From CAWBFD01 sp963788115 (lineage in GTDB: Bacteria; Actinomycetota; Thermoleophilia; Solirubrobacterales; 70-9), in NCBI GenBank assembly GCA_963788115.1, contig CAWBFD010000004.1, positions 1,860,001 through 1,924,000 on the forward strand: a stretch of DNA of 64,000 nt, given 5' to 3'. Under the pieces are notes generated by a model. The model was given only the letters and a program-made list of their open reading frames with translations, made no database searches and was not told the origin of the DNA. Within the stretch, counting starts at the first letter, position 1, and the number at the start of each line of letters is the position of its first letter. Below are positions 58,993-64,000 of this stretch, piece after piece. Made by a program: the position numbers and the translations under genes.

Positions 58993-60009
58993 TCAGCGCG
59001 GCGGCCCTACCCCCATCGCCTCCCGGACGTCGACCATCGTGTCGGAGGCGATCGCCCGCGCCTTCTCGGCCCCATCGGCAAGCGACCGCTCGAGCCCGTC
59101 CGCGTCGTCGCGGATCTCGCCGTAGCGCTCGCGCACCGGCGCCAGGTAGTCGACCACTGCGTCCGCCACGGCCGACTTGAAGTCGCCATAGCCGGAGCCG
59201 TCAAACTCGCGCTCGACCTCCTCGGGAGCGACGCCGCGGACGACCGAGAGGATCTCGATCAGGTTCGAGATCCCGGGCTTCTCCGGCGCCCGGCGCACCT
59301 CCGTGCCCGAGTCGGTGACGGCACTCCGAACCTTCTTGCGGGCGACGTCGGGCTCGTCGAGGATGTAGAGGGCGCCCTGCTCGCTGCTCGCGGTGGTTGA
59401 CATCCGGGTGGTCGGGTCCTGGAGGTCCATCACCCGGGCGCCCACCTCGGGGAACCGGCCCTCGGGCACGACGAGCGTCTCGCCGAAACGGGCGTTGAAG
59501 CGGCGGGCGATCTCGCGCATCAGCTCGATGTGCTGGCGCTGATCGTCGCCGACCGGCACCTCGTGGGCGCGATAGGCGAGCACGTCGGCCGCCTGCAACA
59601 CGGGATACATGAAGAGCCCGGCGGAGATCATCGCCCCCCGCCTGGACTCGAGCAGCGCGCGCTTCTCCATCCACTGCGGCATCCGGTTGAGGTCGCCCCA
59701 GGGGGTGACCGCGCCGAGAAGCCAGCAGAGCTCGGTGTGCTCGTGCACGTCGGACTGGCGGAAGAGGATGCAGCGGGCCGGGTCCAGCCCCGCGGCGAGC
59801 AGGATCGCGGTCGTGTCGTGGAGCCGCTCCCGCAGCTCCGCCGGGTCGAACTCGACCGTGATCGCGTGGAGGTCGACGATGCAGTAGATCGCCGCGCCGC
59901 GGTCCTGGCCCTCGACGTACTGGCGAATCGCACCGATGTAGTTGCCCAGGTGCTTCTCGCCCGTCGGCTGGATGCCGCTGAAGATTCGCTTGCGCTCACC
60001 GCCTTCCAT
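58993..60009 (-). CDS. trpS: Tryptophanyl-tRNA synthetase
   Basis: TrpRS charges tRNA-Trp. The HIGH-like motif is SGIQPTGEKHLGNYIGA. The tryptophan pocket region is YPVLQAADVLAYRAHEVPVG with DDQRQHIELMREIARRFN. The KMSKS loop is the variant RMSTTASSEQGALYILD. At 338 aa it is complete from ATG 60009. No T-box is seen upstream. Confidence 0.95.
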   Translation of the reverse strand: MEGGERKRIFSGIQPTGEKHLGNYIGAIRQYVEGQDRGAAIYCIVDLHAITVEFDPAELRERLHDTTAILLAAGLDPARCILFRQSDVHEHTELCWLLGAVTPWGDLNRMPQWMEKRALLESRRGAMISAGLFMYPVLQAADVLAYRAHEVPVGDDQRQHIELMREIARRFNARFGETLVVPEGRFPEVGARVMDLQDPTTRMSTTASSEQGALYILDEPDVARKKVRSAVTDSGTEVRRAPEKPGISNLIEILSVVRGVAPEEVEREFDGSGYGDFKSAVADAVVDYLAPVRERYGEIRDDADGLERSLADGAEKARAIASDTMVDVREAMGVGPPR

Positions 60010-60043
60010 CGCGGCCGCAATATAGAGGCGCCCGGGCTGTGCG

Positions 60044-60090
60044 GCGATGGGCGAGTTACTACAACATGGGCGCAGTAACTCGGCCATCGC
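60044..60090. repeat. Family A-like palindrome, copy 6
   Basis: Arms GCGATGGGCGAGTTACT (60044-60060) and the matching 60074-60090 pair with one mismatch in 17 around a 13-base loop. The CGAGTTA core matches other copies. It is 3' of the lipoprotein gene and 35 bp before the trpS start. Confidence 0.55.
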
Positions 60091-60155
60091 AGTGGCAGCC
60101 AGGCCAACTCGCAGCGCCGCGCACGCCTCGGTGGAGGTCGCCGCCCGGGAGGCGG

Positions 60156-60737
60156 CTAGCTGGGAGCCAGCGTCTCTATCGCCAGGTCACAGGCCTCCTC
60201 GATCTCGTCGCGACCGTCCGGGCTGGACTGGCAGTTGATCAGGTACTCCTGATCCCCCTCGAAGAGCACGATCAGGCGGCTCTCGCCCTCCTCCGGTGTC
60301 GTCAGCGCCACCGCGTCGTAGGTCAGCGAGGGAAAGCCGGCGAGCTCTCCCGGCTCCCCCGGTGCCGCGTCGGGATCGAACTGCTGGACCAAGGCATCCA
60401 GCTCCTGCTTGGCGAGGTCCACGGTGCCCTGGCCGATCGCGCGGTTGAGGGTGAACCGTTGGAGGAGCAGCGCGTTGTCGTCGTCCATCGCGATTCCCAC
60501 CGTCTCATCGGCGGCTCCTCCGAGCTCCTGCGAGATGCTCACATCGTCGGTGACCTCAAACCCACCCGGGTACTCGAAGGTGAACGGGAAGCTCTCGCTC
60601 TCGAAGGTCGAGGGCTCGGAGTCGCCGTCATCGCCGCCGCACCCGGCGATCGCGACCAAGGCGATCGCCGCGACGAGGGCGACCGTCGGTAGCGGCTTCG
60701 CCGGGAGAGAGCCGGATCGGATACGGAGCTTCGTCAT
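60156..60737 (-). CDS. Putative lipoprotein, 193 aa
   Basis: A lipoprotein signal (VALVAAIALVAIAGCGGDDGD, lipobox AIAGC) predicts export and lipidation. The mature part contains FPFTFEYPGGFEVTDDVSIS and QEYLINCQSSPDGRDEIEEA, with two Cys likely disulfide-linked. This resembles the PsbP/LpqN-like small lipoproteins of actinobacteria, but no firm family is assigned. ATG at 60737 was chosen because it places the hydrophobic core correctly. Confidence 0.78.
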   Translation of the reverse strand: MTKLRIRSGSLPAKPLPTVALVAAIALVAIAGCGGDDGDSEPSTFESESFPFTFEYPGGFEVTDDVSISQELGGAADETVGIAMDDDNALLLQRFTLNRAIGQGTVDLAKQELDALVQQFDPDAAPGEPGELAGFPSLTYDAVALTTPEEGESRLIVLFEGDQEYLINCQSSPDGRDEIEEACDLAIETLAPS

Positions 60738-60793
60738 CCCCGCAGGGCGTACCCACCCACCCGGCCCTGACACCTGGCTGCGAACGGGAACGG

Positions 60794-61573
60794 CTACGGC
60801 GCCGGTGGATCGCGGAGCTGATGCGCCGGGGTGAAGAAGTTCCGATAGGCCAGCGACGTCGCCACCAGTGCCGCTATGGCGACGCTGCCGAGCAGGGTGT
60901 AGAGCAGGATGAGCTGAAGGCGGACCGCATCGGTGGGATCGGCGCCGGCGAGCAGCATTCCGACCATGGTCCCGGGGAAGAAGATCAGTCCGGCGGTCTT
61001 GGTCGAGTCGATCAAAGCGATCATTCCCGAGCGCAGGCTCCGCCGCATGATCGGCAGCGCCGCCTCGGTGGAGGTCGCGCCGAGCGCCAGCGTGGCCTCG
61101 ATCTCCCGGCCGTGATCGCCGATCTCGTCGCCGAGCCGGTTGAGTGCCACCGCCGCCGCGGTCATCGCATTGCCGACGACCATGCCGCCGACCGGCACGA
61201 GGAATTGTGGCTCGGGCTCGAACACGCCCAGGGCCACGACCAGTCCCAGGGTGGTCACCGCGGCGAGCGCCAGCGCTCCCAGCAGCGGCCAGAAGGCGCC
61301 CGGCACATGGCGGGCGCGGCGCTGCGCGGTGAACGCCCCGAACACCACCATGACCGCGATCAGCGCCACTACCAGCAACAGGCTGTCGGACTCGAAGATC
61401 GCGTTGATCACGTAGCCGATCGCGGTCAGCTGCACGATCGAGCGGACGACCGCGATCCCGATGTCTTCCTCCAGGTCGGCGCGCCGCCAGAACGAGATCG
61501 CGACGGCCACCGCGACCAGCGACAGGCTGGCGGCGACTTCGCCGAGGCTGATGTCGATGCTGGTGCCGGTCAT
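60794..61573 (-). CDS. fetB: FetB-type (UPF0014) ABC transporter permease
   Basis: This is a 259-aa membrane protein with about seven helices. Family blocks are RSIVQLTAIGYVINAIFE, PVGGMVVGNAMTAAAVALNR, EATLALGATSTEAALPIMR, and STKTAGLIFFPGTMVGMLLA. In E. coli, FetAB exports iron and eases oxidative stress; that role is inferred here. The start overlaps the fetA stop by four bases. Confidence 0.92.
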   Translation of the reverse strand: MTGTSIDISLGEVAASLSLVAVAVAISFWRRADLEEDIGIAVVRSIVQLTAIGYVINAIFESDSLLLVVALIAVMVVFGAFTAQRRARHVPGAFWPLLGALALAAVTTLGLVVALGVFEPEPQFLVPVGGMVVGNAMTAAAVALNRLGDEIGDHGREIEATLALGATSTEAALPIMRRSLRSGMIALIDSTKTAGLIFFPGTMVGMLLAGADPTDAVRLQLILLYTLLGSVAIAALVATSLAYRNFFTPAHQLRDPPAP

Positions 61574-62229
61574 GCCATGAGCAGGTCCCGGGTCGGGCCC
61601 TGCACGACGGCCCGCCCCGCGTCCATCCGCACCACCCAGTCGGCCATCCGCCGCGCCTGGTCGAGGTCGTGGGTGACGAGCACGGTCGAGACCTCTACCC
61701 GCTCGCGCAGATGGCGCAGGGTGGCCTCGACCGCGCCCCGGGCGGCCTCGTCGAGGGCGGAGGTCGGCTCGTCCAGCAACAGCACCCGCGGCTCCAGGGC
61801 GAGCGCTCGGGCGAGCATCGCGCGCTGCTGCTCACCGACCGAGAGGCGGGCGCCGTCGCGATCGGCATAGGAGGCGTCGAGGCCTGCGAGGTCGAGCAGT
61901 GCGGGAACGTCGGGGTCCTGGTGGCCCAGCCGACCCGCGTGCCGGACGTTTTCGGCGACCGTGCCGGGGAGCAGCGCCGGCAGCTGGGGCACGAGGCAGA
62001 CCTCTCGGCGCAGCTCGAGCACGTCCCGCGCACGGACGTCCTCTTCCCGGTAGCGAACCGTGCCCGAGTCCGGATCGGCCAAGCGGTTCAGCAGCCGCAG
62101 GACGGTGGACTTGCCGGACCCGGACGGTCCCGCGAGACAGCTCGCTCCCTCCGGCAGCCGGGCGCTCAGGCCGCGGAGAACCGGCTTGCCCGCGCGCGTG
62201 AGCGTGACCCGATCCAGCTCGAATAGCAC
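61570..62229 (-). CDS. fetA: FetA-type ABC transporter ATPase
   Basis: This 219-aa ATPase has Walker A LAGPSGSGKSTVLRLLNRL, signature LSVGEQQRAMLARALAL, Walker B VLLLDEPTSALDEAA and the switch His in VLVTHDLDQARRMADW. GTG at 62229 gives the normal length; upstream codons in the frame are non-coding. It is coupled with fetB. Confidence 0.92.
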   Translation of the reverse strand: MLFELDRVTLTRAGKPVLRGLSARLPEGASCLAGPSGSGKSTVLRLLNRLADPDSGTVRYREEDVRARDVLELRREVCLVPQLPALLPGTVAENVRHAGRLGHQDPDVPALLDLAGLDASYADRDGARLSVGEQQRAMLARALALEPRVLLLDEPTSALDEAARGAVEATLRHLRERVEVSTVLVTHDLDQARRMADWVVRMDAGRAVVQGPTRDLLMA

Positions 62230-62309
62230 TGGCGCGATTATCGTCGCGGACCCCGCGGGGCGATCGTCTCGTATCGGTGGTGTGCGCCGCTCCAACCGAG
62301 CCGCTCTGG

Positions 62310-62340
62310 CGCGTTTGTGCGGGATTTCCGCACAAACGCG
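62310..62340. promoter_or_regulatory. Perfect 13-bp hairpin between fetA and the sigma gene
   Basis: CGCGTTTGTGCGG, a GATTT loop and the exact complement. The position in the 218-bp divergent space (81 bp from fetA, 108 bp from the sigma start) fits an operator or a promoter-proximal hairpin rather than a terminator. The rest of the gap shows nothing. Confidence 0.45.
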
Positions 62341-62447
62341 ACAATTGCCCACGAGTCGCCGGTGACCGGGACCTCCTGACCGCTTCCGTTCGTACCCCCG
62401 GTGTGAGCCCCTCATCGGCCTCGTCCGCGGGAGAATTGGCCCTTGCC

Positions 62448-63029
62448 ATGAACGGCGACGCGGACGTCCTCCCGATCGCCCGACGCGGTCCGATCGCCCG
62501 GCGCCGCGGCGAGCGCGCGCTGATCCGCGCCGCCCAGGCGGGCTCGGAGGACGCGCTCGAGGAGCTCTTTCGCCGTCACTGGCGCCGCGCCCACCGTGCC
62601 GCCTACCTCATCGTGCGCGACTCCGCCGCCGCCGAGGACATCGCCCAGGAGGCCTTTCTCGCGGCGGTGCGCCACCTGGACCGCTTCGACCGCCGGCGGC
62701 CGTTCGGGCCCTGGCTTCATCGGATCACGGTCAACCGCGCGATCGACTGGTCCCGCGCTCGAACCCTGCGCCGGGAGGTCGGCTTCGTCGCCGCCGAGAC
62801 CCGCATCGAGGCCGATGCGGGAGAAGGGTCGCACCCCGTCTCGGATGAAACGCTCACGGCCCTGGCCTCGCTCGCGCCCGAGGCCCGCGCCGTGGTCGTC
62901 ATGCGCCACCTGCTCGAGTTCACTCCCGGCGAGATCGCGGCCGCGCTCGAGATTCCGCGTGGGACGGTCAACTCACGGTTGCGCCGCGGGCTCGACCGCC
63001 TCGGCGAGGCCCTTGAGGACGAGCGATGA
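62448..63029 (+). CDS. ECF-type RNA polymerase sigma factor
   Basis: This is a 193-aa sigma-70 family protein with region 2 (ALEELFRRHWRRAHRAAYLI, SAAAEDIAQEAFLAAVRHLD, FGPWLHRITVNRAIDW) and region 4 (LASLAPEARAVVVMRHLLEF, GEIAAALEIPRGTVNSRLRR). ATG 62448 was chosen; a GTG about 45 bases upstream is possible. Its stop overlaps the next gene (ATGA), the usual sigma/anti-sigma arrangement. Confidence 0.92.
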   Translation: MNGDADVLPIARRGPIARRRGERALIRAAQAGSEDALEELFRRHWRRAHRAAYLIVRDSAAAEDIAQEAFLAAVRHLDRFDRRRPFGPWLHRITVNRAIDWSRARTLRREVGFVAAETRIEADAGEGSHPVSDETLTALASLAPEARAVVVMRHLLEFTPGEIAAALEIPRGTVNSRLRRGLDRLGEALEDER

Positions 63030-64000
63030 CCGACCGGCGGGCCATCCGCGAGCGCCTCGAGCATGCACCCGTGCCGGGCGAGCGCGAAGCCGAGGAGCGT
63101 GCCTGGGAGGTCGTGCGGGCCGCGTATGCCGACCGCAGCCCGGCCCCGGCGACCGCACGCTACGGGCGCTTCGCCGCGGCGCTCGCGAGCGCGGCGGCGC
63201 TGGCGGCACTGGTCCTGAGTCCGGCCGGTGCCGACGTGCGCGACTGGATCAGCGACACGATCGATCCCGGCGTCAAGAATGCCGAGCCGGCGCTGACGTC
63301 TTTGCCGGCGCCGGGCAGGCTCCTGGTCGAGTCAGCCCGGGGGCCGTGGATCGTCAATGAGGACGGCTCGAAGCGGCTGCTCGGAGACTATGAACAGGCG
63401 ACCTGGTCCCCGCAGGGGCTGTTCGCTGCGGTCACCGCGGGCCGGGAGCTCACCGCCGTGGTCGCCGATCCCGAGTACGCCGGGCAGCCGATCGGGACTC
63501 CGCGCTGGTCAGTGACCCAGGCGCGGCCGGTAAGCGACCCCGCCTGGGCGCCAAGCGGCTTCCGGGTCGCCTACCTGTCGGGGTCGGCACTCCACGTGAT
63601 CGTCGGCGACGGGACGGACGACCGGGTGATCGACCCGAGCGTGTCACGAGTGGCCCCTGCCTGGCGACCACAGGCGCCGGCGGACCTGAGGGCGCACCCC
63701 GACGGCGTCGGAACCCACCGCCTCGCCTATGTCGACGCCGACGGCACGGTCCGAATCGTCGACGTCGATTCGGGACGGCTGATCTCGAACTCGACAGGCA
63801 GCGCCCGCGCCGATCCCGGTGCCGAGCTGCTCTGGGCGCCCGACGGACGGCGGCTCGTGGTCCTCAGCCGTCACGGAATCTCGGGGTTGGAGCCGGCGGC
63901 GAACACGACGTTCAGCATCGACTTCCCCGGCACGCCCGTTCACACCGCCGGGGCATTCGTCCCGGATACCGAGGCCCTGGCCGTGGCCAATCTCTATGAC
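63026..64000 (+). CDS. Membrane protein with beta-propeller-like exported domain, putative sigma regulator (3' end off window)
   Basis: The frame opens at ATG 63026 and is still open at the window end (325 codons). Residues 1-45 are cytosolic (RAIRERLEHAPVPGEREAEE), a membrane helix lies at about 50-67 (FAAALASAAALAALVLSPAG), and the exported part has WD40/TolB-like repeats (ATWSPQGLFAAVTAGREL, DPAWAPSGFRVAYLSGSALH, LLWAPDGRRLVVLSRHG). There is no HxxxCxxC zinc anti-sigma motif. Co-translation with the sigma factor suggests a transmembrane anti-sigma or sensor. Confidence 0.75.
   Translation, partial: MTDRRAIRERLEHAPVPGEREAEERAWEVVRAAYADRSPAPATARYGRFAAALASAAALAALVLSPAGADVRDWISDTIDPGVKNAEPALTSLPAPGRLLVESARGPWIVNEDGSKRLLGDYEQATWSPQGLFAAVTAGRELTAVVADPEYAGQPIGTPRWSVTQARPVSDPAWAPSGFRVAYLSGSALHVIVGDGTDDRVIDPSVSRVAPAWRPQAPADLRAHPDGVGTHRLAYVDADGTVRIVDVDSGRLISNSTGSARADPGAELLWAPDGRRLVVLSRHGISGLEPAANTTFSIDFPGTPVHTAGAFVPDTEALAVANLYD

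Noticed and set aside
59986..60155. T-box or tryptophan attenuator before trpS
   Set aside because: No T-box sequence or Trp-codon leader is seen; the only structure is the 17-bp palindrome.

Overview
This 64-kb window comes from a very GC-rich bacterial chromosome and is almost entirely housekeeping genes, about 80% of them on the minus strand. Several actinobacterial gene-order blocks are present: rpsP/KH/trmD/rplS/lepB/rnhB/yraN/comM/dprA, plsX/acpP/rnc/smc/ftsY/ffh, metK/priA/def/fmt/rsmB/rpe/ribD/ribE/ribBA/ribH, and scpA/scpB/rluB/cmk/der. The proteins have an Ala/Arg/Glu/Gly-rich, deep-branching actinobacterial look, so my inference is class Thermoleophilia (Solirubrobacterales/Gaiellales-like). 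No rRNA marker is present to prove this. I found no tRNA, rRNA, CRISPR array, prophage, integrase or insertion sequence. Layout, left to right: uvrB (cut by the left edge); an MFS exporter and ilvD; two unknown small genes with thiD, dprA and comM; a flavin disulfide oxidoreductase; yraN and rnhB (convergent, overlapping); lepB, rplS, trmD, a KH protein, rpsP and ffh; a broken LLM-type flavin oxidoreductase; ftsY, smc, rnc, acpP, plsX, rpmF and yceD; a SepIVA-like protein, coaD, rsmD, recG, a GST-like gene, fakA and rpmB; the complete riboflavin operon; a flippase; rpe, a zinc-ribbon gene, rsmB, fmt and def; a sugar-dehydrogenase-like propeller; priA, a PH-domain protein, metK, a DUF3352 protein, der, cmk and a cupin; an aromatic block (aroA, tyrA, aroF, a HisC-like aminotransferase, aroH); rluB, scpB and scpA; a decayed propeller gene; trpS, a lipoprotein, fetAB, and an ECF sigma factor with a membrane propeller protein that runs off the right edge. 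Many genes are translationally coupled through ATGA, GTGA, TTGA or TGATG overlaps. SMC and ScpA/ScpB together supply the condensin; Ffh and FtsY the SRP pathway; PlsX and AcpP phospholipid/fatty-acid supply; and RibD/E/BA/H all riboflavin steps except the phosphatase. The unusual content is at two levels. (1) Dispersed repeats: four families lie between or inside these genes. Family B is about 95 bp with a covarying terminal stem and inner hairpin; two copies sit in frame inside smc and ribBA, and one fills the place where rimM normally lies. Family C is about 50 bp with a hairpin that changes length symmetrically. Family D is two 73-bp leaders ending in a ribosome-binding site and holding 26-codon upstream ORFs coupled to fakA and rpe. 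Family A is a set of long imperfect palindromes lying 3' of minus-strand genes. (2) Odd proteins: an SMC of only 801 residues with no recognisable hinge, an RNase III lacking two of its four metal-binding acids, and a secreted glucose/sorbosone-dehydrogenase-type propeller whose two halves are in circularly permuted order.
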